This document shows positions 18,586 to 26,788 of a stretch of 64,000 bases of DNA, one piece after another. How positions within the stretch are numbered: position 1 is the first letter of the stretch; every line of letters starts with the position of its first letter. Below the pieces are notes generated by a model. The model was not told the origin of the DNA. It saw only the letters and a list, made by a program, of their open reading frames with translations, and made no database searches. Made by a program: the position numbers and the translations under genes. Origin of the DNA: Phycisphaerales bacterium (GTDB taxonomy: Bacteria > Planctomycetota > Phycisphaerae > Phycisphaerales > UBA1924); the NCBI GenBank assembly GCA_029260395.1, contig JAJDDJ010000009.1, positions 546,448-610,447 of the forward strand, in the 5' to 3' direction.

Positions 18586-19601
18586 AGCGTTGGATGTCGA
18601 TTGTGGTTGCTGCGCTGCTGGCGTCCGTGGCGTCGCTCGCTTCGGCGCAGCCGGGGCGTGAGCTGACGCCAGCGATAGACGACGCGACGGCCCATGGCCT
18701 TCGCTACCTGGCGACGCAGCAGTCGCCCGACGGCTCGTTCGGCGGCGGTCGGTTCGGACCAAACGTCGCGGTGACCTCGCTGGCGTGTCTGGCCTTTATG
18801 GCTGATGGGCACCTTCCGGGGCGCGGCGAGTACGGCGACATCGTCCTGAAGGGCCTCGAGTTCATCCTCGACAACACAGCAGAGAACGGGCTGATCGCAG
18901 CCGAGCCCGCCAACGGGCCGATGTACGGCCACGGCTTCGCGACGCTGTTTCTGGGCGAGGTCTACGGCGCGGTCGGTAGCGATCCGGTGCTCGACGACCG
19001 CGTCTATGAGGCGCTGGACCGGGCGGTTCGGCTGATCGAGCGCACACAGAATCAGGAGGGCGGCTGGCGTTACAACCCTGTGCCGTTTGATGCGGATGTA
19101 TCCGTGACGATCTGCCAGATCATGGCGCTGCGGTCGGCGCGCAACGCGGGGCTCGAGGTCGACAAACAGGTGATCGACGCTGCGATCAAGTACGTGCGCG
19201 AATGCCAGAATCCCGATGGCGGGTTCCGCTACCAGCGCGACGGCGGGCAGAGCGGCTGGCCCAGGTCCGCAGCGGGGCTGGCGAGCTTGTACTACGCGGG
19301 CATCTACGAGGACCGCGCGATCGATCGCGGCTTGCAGTATCTCTCGATGACGGCGGTGCCGGGACGAGAGGCAAGCCGATCGCACGTGTGGTACGGCCAC
19401 TACTACGCGGTACAGGCGATGTTTCTCTCCGGCGGCAAGAACTGGTCGCAGTGGTGGCCGCTGATCGCGGGCCAGCTGCTCGAAATTCAAGAGCCCAACG
19501 GCCGATGGGAAGACCGCTCGGTTGGGCCGGCGTACGGCACGGCGATGGCGCTGCTCATTATTCAAATGCCCAAGCGGTACCTTCCGATCTTTCAACGATG
19601 A
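18582..19601 (+). CDS. Exported prenyltransferase/squalene-oxidase repeat protein
   Basis: 339 aa starting at GTG 18582, inside the stop codon of the previous gene (GTGA). A signal peptide (MKRWMSIVVAALLASVASLASAQ) is followed by an alpha-toroid repeat protein. Repeats of the squalene-hopene cyclase/prenyltransferase family are seen as QSPDGSFGGG, QNQEGGWRYN and QNPDGGFRYQ, each with the QxxDGxxG-type turn. The DxDD acid motif of true cyclases is absent, so cyclase activity is unlikely. Exported proteins of this type are common in planctomycetes with unknown role and may act as binding scaffolds. Overlaps the next gene by ATGA. Confidence 0.85.
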   Translation: MKRWMSIVVAALLASVASLASAQPGRELTPAIDDATAHGLRYLATQQSPDGSFGGGRFGPNVAVTSLACLAFMADGHLPGRGEYGDIVLKGLEFILDNTAENGLIAAEPANGPMYGHGFATLFLGEVYGAVGSDPVLDDRVYEALDRAVRLIERTQNQEGGWRYNPVPFDADVSVTICQIMALRSARNAGLEVDKQVIDAAIKYVRECQNPDGGFRYQRDGGQSGWPRSAAGLASLYYAGIYEDRAIDRGLQYLSMTAVPGREASRSHVWYGHYYAVQAMFLSGGKNWSQWWPLIAGQLLEIQEPNGRWEDRSVGPAYGTAMALLIIQMPKRYLPIFQR

Positions 19602-20812
19602 ATCTATCCAACTCGACCATTCGTTCGGCTGTCTGCTTGCTCGCCCCTTTGGCGATCGCTGCAAGCAGCGCGTCAGCGCAGTTCTTTACGCTGACCACCT
19701 CGGACCTGTCGCGGCGCGACATACACGGGCCACTGTTCTCGCCGAGCACGGTCCACTTTGGCACCGCTGAGGGCACGCCGATCGATCTTGCGGTGGATGA
19801 CCTAGTGCTCTTGCGCGCTGCGTCACCCCGGCTTAGGCCCCCGCCGACGGGTTCGCTCGGCGAGGAACCAGTGGGTCAGTTGACGCTGACCGACGGCCGG
19901 GTGCTCTTCGGCCGGGCGATTGCGCACGCGGACGACGACGTGATCGGATGGGAGACCTTGCTGCGCGACCGGCTCACGTTCAGGCTTGATGATGTGCGGT
20001 CGCTTGTGACAGATGCGGCACACCCGTTCGATGATGCTTCCAGTCACGATGGCAGTGCCCTGAATGACAGCGTCATCCTCGAGAACGGGGACGAACTCAC
20101 GGGCTTCGTGCTCGCGTACCGCCCGATGGTCGAGATCGAAACCGACGCGGGCATCCGCGAGATCGATCCCCAGCGCGTGCGCGGCGTGGTGCTCGCGAGT
20201 CCGGCCAAGCGGTCGGCCTCAACGCTCGTGGCGCTGGCCGACGGCAGCGTGCTGGCATGCTCGTCAATCGTCAGCGACGCTGTGGGCGATGTGCTGCTCA
20301 CCGATGCCGACTCGGCCAGCGAGATGCTGGTGACTTCGGATGATCTGGTCGCTGTGCTTTGGACGCCCGAGCGAGTGGTCGGTCTCGCGTCGCTGTCGAT
20401 GGTCGAAAGCCAAGCAGGTGAGGGCCTCCGCTGGGTCGAGCCGCCTGTAAAGGCGCACGATCCGCTGGGTGTGGGTGATGTCGCGTTCGCCGGGCCGACC
20501 CGTGCGAAGTGGTCGCTGCCGGAGGGCGCGATGGGGTTCGTGTGCGGCGTGGAGTTGCCCGCATCGGCGTCGCCTTGGGGCGCGTGCGACGTGGCGCTAA
20601 TGGTCTCTGGGCGGGGCGAGCCGCGCGAGCTGGCTGCGGTCTCGCTCGATGGTGAGAACCGCTCGGCACAACTCGCTGCAACGCTGGAACTGCAACCGGG
20701 AGAGACAGAGCTTTGGATCGAGGTCCGCCAGGGCCGCAACGGCCCGGTGCAGGACACCCCGGTGCTGCGTTCGCCGATGGTGTTGTTGAACGAGGCGGGC
20801 GACCGGCGCTAA
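19598..20812 (+). CDS. Exported protein of unknown function, last gene of the vWA operon
   Basis: 404 aa from the ATG at 19598 (overlap with previous stop). Signal peptide: VCLLAPLAIAASSASAQ. The mature protein is beta-rich with several short repeats of the kind 'DGxVLxGxAI...D..W...L.D...FxLDDVRSLV', seen as TDGRVLFGRAI, NGDELTGFVL and DGSVLACSSIV. These resemble repeating beta-propeller or LamG-adjacent strands but no domain can be named. A C-terminal jelly-roll-like part follows (LELQPGETELWIEVRQG). It is convergent with mraY, 27 bp away. Probably an exported partner of the membrane proteins upstream. Confidence 0.78.
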   Translation: MNLSNSTIRSAVCLLAPLAIAASSASAQFFTLTTSDLSRRDIHGPLFSPSTVHFGTAEGTPIDLAVDDLVLLRAASPRLRPPPTGSLGEEPVGQLTLTDGRVLFGRAIAHADDDVIGWETLLRDRLTFRLDDVRSLVTDAAHPFDDASSHDGSALNDSVILENGDELTGFVLAYRPMVEIETDAGIREIDPQRVRGVVLASPAKRSASTLVALADGSVLACSSIVSDAVGDVLLTDADSASEMLVTSDDLVAVLWTPERVVGLASLSMVESQAGEGLRWVEPPVKAHDPLGVGDVAFAGPTRAKWSLPEGAMGFVCGVELPASASPWGACDVALMVSGRGEPRELAAVSLDGENRSAQLAATLELQPGETELWIEVRQGRNGPVQDTPVLRSPMVLLNEAGDRR

Positions 20813-20839
20813 CGAACTGGCTAGCGCACCACTCTGGCC

Positions 20840-22009
20840 CTACCGCACCTTGATGAGCGCAAGGCCCACGACGACAAGCACGATGGTTGAGATCCACGCG
20901 CGGGCGACGACCTGCTGCTCGGTCCAGCCGCCGAGGTGCAGGTGGTGGTGGTACGGCGCGCACCGGAAGATGCGTTTGCCGCCCGTTGACTTGAAGTAGC
21001 CGACTTGGAGCACGACCGATCCGATCTCGGCGAGGTACACGCCGCTCATGATGAGCACGACGTACTCGTGCCGGGTCGCCACAGCCAGGTACCCGAGCAG
21101 ACCGCCGAGAGCGAGTGAACCCGTGTCGCCCATGAACACCTGCGCGGGCGAGCAGTTGAACCACAGGAACCCCAGGCACGCGCCGGCCATCGCGCCCGCG
21201 AGCACCGAGAGCTCGCCCGTGCCGGGCACGTACGGCACGAGCAGCCGCTGCGCCCAGGCTTGTTCGCCCGCGATCAGCGCCAGTACCAACACGCCCAGCG
21301 CGATGATCGAGCCGATGCCCGAGGCCAACCCGTCCATGCCGTCGGTGATGTTCACTGCGTTGGACATGCCCGTGACCATCAGCGCCGAGAGCACCACGAA
21401 CACCGGCATCGAGAGCACGACCACCGAGCCGCTCAGCTCAAGGCCGGGCGTGGAGTACGTCTTCTGGAACGGCAGGTTGAGCACGTGCGCGAGGCTCTGG
21501 CCAGTTTCGTCGGCACCGGCTCGATACGCAAAGAACCCGATGATGATGCCGATGCCAAGCTGAAAGACCAGCTTCTCCCATGAGTAAAGCCCCTGCCGGC
21601 CCGAGCCCCTGCGAGACGCGGTGAGCTTGAGGTAGTCGTCCGCTCCGCCCACGACCGCCAGCCACGCTACGAGCACCAGGCCGAGCTGCACCCAGCGCAC
21701 GCTGAGGTCCGCCAGCAGCAGCGTGCTGAGCAGCATCGCGCCGACGATCAGCACGCCGCCCATCGTCGGGGTGTTGGCCTTTCCCTTGGCGACGTGGCCG
21801 AGTGCCGCGGCGTCGGTCTCGCCCGTGTCGCCCACCTTCAGCGCGCGCAGCATCCGGATGGACTTGGGGCCGAACGCGAGCACCAGCGCGAACGAAAGGC
21901 CCGCAGCACCCAGCGCGCGGAACTCGATCTGGTCGAGCAGGCCCAGCACGCCGTACAGCCCGACTTGGTCGAGCCAGCTACGTGAGAGATCGAACAGCCA
22001 GTAGAGCAT
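20840..22009 (-). CDS. mraY: Phospho-N-acetylmuramoyl-pentapeptide-transferase
   Basis: 389 aa, slightly longer than the usual 360. MraY transfers phospho-MurNAc-pentapeptide to undecaprenyl phosphate in the inner membrane, forming lipid I. Conserved blocks are present: KANTPTMGGVLI, GGADDYLKL with the Asp pair, NAVNITDGMDGLASG, FMGDTGSLALGG and the C-terminal FRCAPYHHHLHLGGW histidine motif. About ten hydrophobic helices are visible. Start at the ATG at 22007-22009, 14 bp after the murF stop. Last gene of queA-murE-murF-mraY. Its presence with murE and murF argues that this organism makes peptidoglycan precursors. Confidence 0.97.
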   Translation of the reverse strand: MLYWLFDLSRSWLDQVGLYGVLGLLDQIEFRALGAAGLSFALVLAFGPKSIRMLRALKVGDTGETDAAALGHVAKGKANTPTMGGVLIVGAMLLSTLLLADLSVRWVQLGLVLVAWLAVVGGADDYLKLTASRRGSGRQGLYSWEKLVFQLGIGIIIGFFAYRAGADETGQSLAHVLNLPFQKTYSTPGLELSGSVVVLSMPVFVVLSALMVTGMSNAVNITDGMDGLASGIGSIIALGVLVLALIAGEQAWAQRLLVPYVPGTGELSVLAGAMAGACLGFLWFNCSPAQVFMGDTGSLALGGLLGYLAVATRHEYVVLIMSGVYLAEIGSVVLQVGYFKSTGGKRIFRCAPYHHHLHLGGWTEQQVVARAWISTIVLVVVGLALIKVR

Positions 22010-22023
22010 GAGCCGAATGGTTC

Positions 22024-23418
22024 CTAATCCGCAGCGGGGGCTGCCTGCTGTGTGCGCACGGCATCGATGAGTCGTTCGAGCGCCATGCCGCGCGAGGCCT
22101 TGAGCAGCACAGCGTCTCCGGTCGCGAGCGATGCTGCAACCCGCGCGGGCCAACTGCCTCGGCCGTCAGGGTGCAACGTGAGTTTGGGAGATGCCGCAGC
22201 GCCGCAGCCGGCGTAGGCAGGCCCGATGCACACCACGCGGTCGATGGCGTGGCTTGCGAGGGCTGCATCGAGCACCTCGCGGTGCATGGCAGGGGCCCCG
22301 GGCCCCAGTTCAAGCATGTCGCCGAGCACCGCGACCCGGCGGTCGCCGTTGGCTGAAGCCAGCACACCCAGCGCGGCGAGCGTGGACTCGGGGTTGGCGT
22401 TGTAGGCATCGACCAGCAGCCGCACGCCGTTGATGGTCTCCCACGCCAGCCGCATCGGAGGCGGATCAGCTCGCGCGATGCCCGCGATCGCGTCGGCGGG
22501 ATCAACGCCGGTTTCAATGGCGAGGATCACCGCCGCGGCGGCGTTCAGCGCCGAGTGCCTGCCGGGCATGGGGACCCTGAGTTCACCGATGCCCTCGATG
22601 CTGCACCGCACGAGGGTCTCGGCTTCTTCAAGCACGCTTACGCGCCGATCGCAGGACCGATCAACGCCGTAGGTAATAACCCTTCGGTTGCCCGCGAGCC
22701 GTTCGATGAGTCCAGGCGCGTGCGCACTGGCGACGATCAACCCGCCCTCGGGCACGGCTGCGCTGAGCGACGCTTTCTCGTTGGCGACCCCCTCGATGGA
22801 GCCGAGGCCTTGCAGGTGCGAGCGCCCGACCGAGATGATCGCGCAGGCATCGGGTTCGATGATCGCGCCGAGTCGCGCGATCTCGCCCGGGCCGCTGGTG
22901 CCAACTTCGCAGACGATGTGCTTGGAATCAGCGGGCGCGTTGAGCAGCGTGAGCGGCACACCAAGATGGTTGTTGAACGACTTCTCGGGCAGCCATGCGG
23001 GTGAGCCTGGCCGGGAGCACGCGGCGGCCAGCAGCCGGCAGGTGCTGGTCTTGCCGTTGGACCCGGTGACGGCGAGCACCGCGGCGTTCTTGAGCGCGCT
23101 TCGGCGGTACATGCGGGCTGCCTCGGCCATCGCTCGTTCGACGTTCGGCACGAGCAGCACGCCGCCGGTTGGCAGGTCGTTGGTGAATGCCTGCGTATCT
23201 TCGATGACGGCGCACGCAGCGCCTGAATCGAGCGCCGCACCGATGAAGGCGTGACCATCGACGTGCACACCCCGCAGGGCGAAGAAGACTTGGCTGTGCT
23301 TCACGTCCCTTGAGTCGATGGTCGCGCCGCGCCAGCTCGCTGCGGTCGGCGCGCGCAGCCACTTTGCATCCGTGATCGACGTGGCGAACGTGTCCAGGCT
23401 GGTCGCGTGAGCGCTCAT
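22024..23418 (-). CDS. murF: UDP-MurNAc-tripeptide:D-Ala-D-Ala ligase
   Basis: 464 aa, normal length. The ATP-binding loop VTGSNGKTSTCRL lies near residue 115, followed by FNNHLGVPLTLL and the EVGTSGPGEI block typical of MurF, then GRHSALNAAAAV and the C-terminal domain with LLVDAYNANPES and LGDMLELGP. The enzyme adds D-Ala-D-Ala to UDP-MurNAc-tripeptide in the cytoplasm. The start codon overlaps the murE stop (ATGA at 23415-23418), so the two are translationally coupled. Confidence 0.97.
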   Translation of the reverse strand: MSAHATSLDTFATSITDAKWLRAPTAASWRGATIDSRDVKHSQVFFALRGVHVDGHAFIGAALDSGAACAVIEDTQAFTNDLPTGGVLLVPNVERAMAEAARMYRRSALKNAAVLAVTGSNGKTSTCRLLAAACSRPGSPAWLPEKSFNNHLGVPLTLLNAPADSKHIVCEVGTSGPGEIARLGAIIEPDACAIISVGRSHLQGLGSIEGVANEKASLSAAVPEGGLIVASAHAPGLIERLAGNRRVITYGVDRSCDRRVSVLEEAETLVRCSIEGIGELRVPMPGRHSALNAAAAVILAIETGVDPADAIAGIARADPPPMRLAWETINGVRLLVDAYNANPESTLAALGVLASANGDRRVAVLGDMLELGPGAPAMHREVLDAALASHAIDRVVCIGPAYAGCGAAASPKLTLHPDGRGSWPARVAASLATGDAVLLKASRGMALERLIDAVRTQQAAPAAD

Positions 23419-24938
23419 GCGGTGGTGTCCGCTGATTGAAGTTGCGCGAGCACACGGCGTGCCAGCGCGAAATCATCGAAATCGATGGCGCAGATGCCGC
23501 CTGCGCCATCGCTAATGAGCTGCTGGCGCTCGTGGCCCTTGCCTGTGATGAGCACGACATCGTCGGGCGATGCGTTCCGCAAGGTGTGCTCTATGGCCTT
23601 GGCCCGGTCGGGCTCGATCGTCGTAGCGTTCAGCCTATCTGCCGGAATTCCAGCTACCACCTGCTCGATGATCGCCATCGGCGGCTCCGTGCGAGGGTTG
23701 TCGCTGGTAACGACCTTTCGGTCGGCCAGCTCGGATACCACCCGGCCCATGCGCGGCCGCTTGCTTGCATCGCGGTCGCCGCCTGCACCAAAGACGACCC
23801 AAAGCTGCCCGCCCCCGCCCTCGGCATCGATCGCTGCGCGCACGGCGGATATCGAGTTGGCCAGCGCATCGTCGGTGTGGGCAAAGTCAACCAGCACGCG
23901 CGGCCGCTGGCCTTGATCGTGCACCGGGTCAAGCCGGCCCGCTGGGCCTCGCGCATGTTCAAACGCTCGGCTGATCGCGCTGGCATCGCACGAAATCAGG
24001 GCGTCGACCGCAAGCGCCGCTTGCAGCGTGTTCATCGCATTGAACGCTCCGACCATCCGCGTGCGCACAGCGGCCTCGCCCCACGGGCCGGTGAGCACGA
24101 GCGATTGCCCGCTGAGGGACTGCGACTCGATGCGCACATCGGCTTGATGCTCGCCGCCGCAGAGCAGCACGGGGCATCGGCAGTGATCGGCCATGAGCCT
24201 TGCGGGCTCGCCCACGTCGTGGATGATCGCAAGGCCGGCGGGCGGCAGCTGCGCAAAGAGTTTGGCTTTGGCGCGCGCGTAGGAGCCCATGTCGCGGTGG
24301 TAATCGAGGTGGTCGCCCGAGAGGTTCGTGAACACGCCGACATCAAAGCTGAGCCCGGCAGCACGGTGCTGATCGATCGCGTGGCTCGAGACCTCCATCG
24401 CCGCGGCGGTGCAGCCGTTCGCGAGCATCGAGGCGAACAGCGCGCTCAGCTCGTGGGCGGGCGGCGTGGTCAGGCGTGCGGGTGCGCGCTCGAGGCCATC
24501 GAAGGATTCGATCGAGCCGACGAGCCCGCATCGAGTTCCCAGGCGCTCCAACGCTTGCTGAACCAGGTGGACGATGGTGGACTTGCCGTTGGTGCCGGTG
24601 ACAGCGACGAGCTTGAGCTTGCTGGTGGGGCTTCCATGGAACCGCTCAGCGAGCAGGGCGAGAGCCAAGGGGGCGCTGTCCGCGCGCACGACCGGGACGG
24701 GCAGCGCCTGTGGATCGCCATCAATCAGAATCGCTGCGGCGCCGGCATCAATGGCCCTCTGAATGAAAGCAGCGCCGTCGGTGCGGGTGCCGGCTCGGGC
24801 GACGAACAGCCAGCCCGGCTGGACCTCTCGGGAGTCGTCGGTGATGCCGGCAATGGTGGTAAGGGCGGTATCGCCCTCGCCGGTGCGAGCCGGGTGGATC
24901 GTGCCGATGCCTTGTGCCAGCTCCGCCAGCCGCATCAT
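23415..24938 (-). CDS. murE: UDP-MurNAc-L-Ala-D-Glu:meso-diaminopimelate ligase
   Basis: 507 aa. Blocks: VTGTNGKSTIVHL (ATP loop, about residue 115), EVSSHAIDQHRAAG, FTNLSGDHLDYHRDM, GAFNAMNTLQAA and DFAHTDDAL. The substrate-selecting motif TSDNPRTEPP contains DNPR, which in this family marks meso-diaminopimelate rather than lysine as the added amino acid. The carbamylated lysine region is preserved. A cytoplasmic peptidoglycan precursor enzyme. Starts with two adjacent ATGs; the first overlaps the queA stop by ATGA. Confidence 0.97.
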   Translation of the reverse strand: MMRLAELAQGIGTIHPARTGEGDTALTTIAGITDDSREVQPGWLFVARAGTRTDGAAFIQRAIDAGAAAILIDGDPQALPVPVVRADSAPLALALLAERFHGSPTSKLKLVAVTGTNGKSTIVHLVQQALERLGTRCGLVGSIESFDGLERAPARLTTPPAHELSALFASMLANGCTAAAMEVSSHAIDQHRAAGLSFDVGVFTNLSGDHLDYHRDMGSYARAKAKLFAQLPPAGLAIIHDVGEPARLMADHCRCPVLLCGGEHQADVRIESQSLSGQSLVLTGPWGEAAVRTRMVGAFNAMNTLQAALAVDALISCDASAISRAFEHARGPAGRLDPVHDQGQRPRVLVDFAHTDDALANSISAVRAAIDAEGGGGQLWVVFGAGGDRDASKRPRMGRVVSELADRKVVTSDNPRTEPPMAIIEQVVAGIPADRLNATTIEPDRAKAIEHTLRNASPDDVVLITGKGHERQQLISDGAGGICAIDFDDFALARRVLAQLQSADTTA

Positions 24939-26050
24939 GTGCTCCGCGAGGGTTCGGGGGTGATCAGCATGGCGTCGCCGAAGCTGTAGAACCTGTATCG
25001 GCGCTCGATGGCTTGCGCGTACAGACTCAGCAGGTGTTCGAGGCCCGCTTGGTCTTTCCCGAACAGCGACGCGACCATCGCAAGCAGCGTGGACCTGGGC
25101 AAATGGAAGTTAGTCAGCAGGCCATCGACCCAGTGCCAGTCGTGGCCCGGAGCGATGAGAATCGAGGTATCGAGCTGATCCGGCAACGGTTCGCCCCGGT
25201 CGCGGAGCTGGGCGTAGCTCTCGAGCGCGCGCGCGGTGGTGGTGCCTACGGCAAAGACTCTGCCGCCTTGGGCTCGGCAGCGGTCAATGGCTTCGATGGT
25301 GCTCGCGGGCACGCTGCACGTCTCGGCGTGCATGGGGTGGCCCTCGATGTGCTCGGCTTCGATGGGCTTGAACGTGCCGCTGCCCACGTGCAGCACGACC
25401 CGCTCGACCCCGATGCCGGCCTCACGCAGCCGCTCGAGCGCGGGCTCGTCGAGGTGCAGGCCGGCAGTGGGGGCCGCCACCGAGCCGAGTTGATCGGCAA
25501 AGACGGTCTGGTAGCGATCCGGGTCGTCCTCGTGTTGCTCAGGTTCGTCGCGCTGGCGGCGAGCGGTCAGGATGTACGGCGGCAGCGGCGGTAGGCCGGC
25601 GTGTTCAAGAATGGACTCGATGGGCGTGTCGGACTCGATCCGCCAAGCACCGGCCTCGCCAGAGGCGGGATCGAGGGGCTCAATGAGGGTGGCGTTGCCC
25701 GCAGCGGGCCCCTCGCGGGCCTTGATGAGCACCGTCATGCCCGCTTTGACCCGCTTGGTGCGCACGAACGCCTGCCATTGAGTCTCCGTTCCCCGCAGGT
25801 AGAGCATCTGGACCTTGCCGCCGGTGTCGGTTCGGAAGCCGAGGAGGCGGGCCTGCACCACGCGCGAGGTGTTGACCACCAACAGATCGCCCGGCCTCAG
25901 GTGTTCGTGCAGGTTGGCGATGGCCTGGTGTTGCGGGGCCGACCGGTCCCGGCAGGCGACGAGCAAGCGGGCCTGGGAGCGCTCGGCGGCGGGGACAGTG
26001 GCGAGCAAGTCGGGCGGCAGGTGGTAATCGAGCGAGTCGGTTCGGAGCAC
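24935..26050 (-). CDS. queA: S-adenosylmethionine:tRNA ribosyltransferase-isomerase
   Basis: 371 aa if it starts at the GTG at 26048-26050, which gives the family-typical N-terminus VLRTDSLDYHLPPDLLA and has AGGA 7 nt upstream. An in-frame GTG at 26189-26191 would add 47 unconserved residues. Conserved blocks: PGDLLVVNTSRVVQARL, the VAAPTAGLHLDEPAL region, FNVPGTFKPI-like SGTFKPIEAEHIEGHPMH, and VGTTTARALES, then TNFHLPRSTLLAMVASL. QueA builds epoxyqueuosine on tRNA from preQ1-tRNA and SAM. First gene of the peptidoglycan-precursor cluster, overlapping murE by ATGA. Confidence 0.95.
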   Translation of the reverse strand: MLRTDSLDYHLPPDLLATVPAAERSQARLLVACRDRSAPQHQAIANLHEHLRPGDLLVVNTSRVVQARLLGFRTDTGGKVQMLYLRGTETQWQAFVRTKRVKAGMTVLIKAREGPAAGNATLIEPLDPASGEAGAWRIESDTPIESILEHAGLPPLPPYILTARRQRDEPEQHEDDPDRYQTVFADQLGSVAAPTAGLHLDEPALERLREAGIGVERVVLHVGSGTFKPIEAEHIEGHPMHAETCSVPASTIEAIDRCRAQGGRVFAVGTTTARALESYAQLRDRGEPLPDQLDTSILIAPGHDWHWVDGLLTNFHLPRSTLLAMVASLFGKDQAGLEHLLSLYAQAIERRYRFYSFGDAMLITPEPSRST

Positions 26051-26217
26051 GGGGTTTCCTGACAACGACAACGGGCGTGGCGTGGGGGCAACAGCCGTCA
26101 CAACCGGATCGGCCTCGGGTGAGCGTATCGCGTTTGGGCCGCTATCAGAGCGGGTTTTCTCGGCCCAAAGGTCGGCCACGGCTTCCGGCACGGCTGATGC
26201 CCTGTGGTTTGGTAGAC

Positions 26218-26712
26218 ATGATCACGCTCCTCGGTGCATCCCACGTCTCCTTGCCCAGCGGTCCGGTCCGCTGGCGCCCTGCGGTTCTGGTTCCGCCCGC
26301 CCAAGAGGCGGGGTGGGCGGACCAGAACCCGGCGCGGGATCGCCGTAACGACTCGCATGGATCGATCACCCCGATCCCGTTCGCTGACCACCTCGAACAA
26401 TCCAACCGGATCGCTCGGGAGAGCGACTCCGTCGAGGTGCGATTTGGACTTGCAATGACTGGCCGCCCGTTGGGAAGAGATGACACACACCCGCCCGCTG
26501 CGGTCGGAGACGACCGCAGCGGGCTTGCCCCAGCTTGCAAGCCTTGCCCGAGCCCGGCTCTGACCCCGGCCAAGGCTCAGCCGCCGATCACCGCGATGAT
26601 CGGCCTAGCACGCCAGCACGGTGGCCCGGGCTACGCGGGGGCTCAGGCGATGGCGGCGTACCAGCCACGGCCGATTCTCCAGGTGGGGCGGCTGGTCGAC
26701 GTGATCGTGTGA
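26218..26712 (+). CDS. Possible small protein of unknown function in the queA-dprA gap
   Basis: 164 aa if started at the ATG at 26218. The codon third positions are mostly G or C as in neighbouring genes, and the C-terminal third (AMIGLARQHGGPGYAGAQAM, then YQPRPILQVGRLVDVIV) looks like a folded segment. The N-terminal and middle parts are low in hydrophobic pattern and Pro/Ala-rich. No domain is recognised. No clear ribosome-binding site. Two long inverted repeats lie inside the frame, at 26283-26329 and 26493-26524, which is unusual for a coding region. It may be a real, fast-evolving gene or a structured intergenic element with a chance open frame. The rest of the 26051-26788 gap holds only a GGTTTTGT/ACAAAACC dyad at 26724-26753. 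Confidence 0.45.
   Translation: MITLLGASHVSLPSGPVRWRPAVLVPPAQEAGWADQNPARDRRNDSHGSITPIPFADHLEQSNRIARESDSVEVRFGLAMTGRPLGRDDTHPPAAVGDDRSGLAPACKPCPSPALTPAKAQPPITAMIGLARQHGGPGYAGAQAMAAYQPRPILQVGRLVDVIV
26283..26329. repeat. Long imperfect inverted repeat (hairpin)
   Basis: Left arm 26283-26302 pairs with right arm 26311-26329: nine pairs (GGTTCTGGT with ACCAGAACC), a single bulged T at 26292, then ten more pairs with one G-T, around an 8-nt loop. No T run follows on either strand, so it is not a simple terminator. Confidence 0.6.
26493..26524. repeat. Perfect 14-bp inverted repeat with GAGA loop
   Basis: Arms at 26493-26506 and 26511-26524 (GCCCGCTGCGGTCG and its complement) are perfectly complementary around GAGA. 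No T run follows on either strand. It lies within the possible small gene 26218-26712. Confidence 0.65.
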
Positions 26713-26788
26713 ATCGGCGTCCCGGTTTTGTGGGACCGATCCAAGACAAAACCCGAAACTGCACGCCGATCTTTGGTACCATGCGGGC

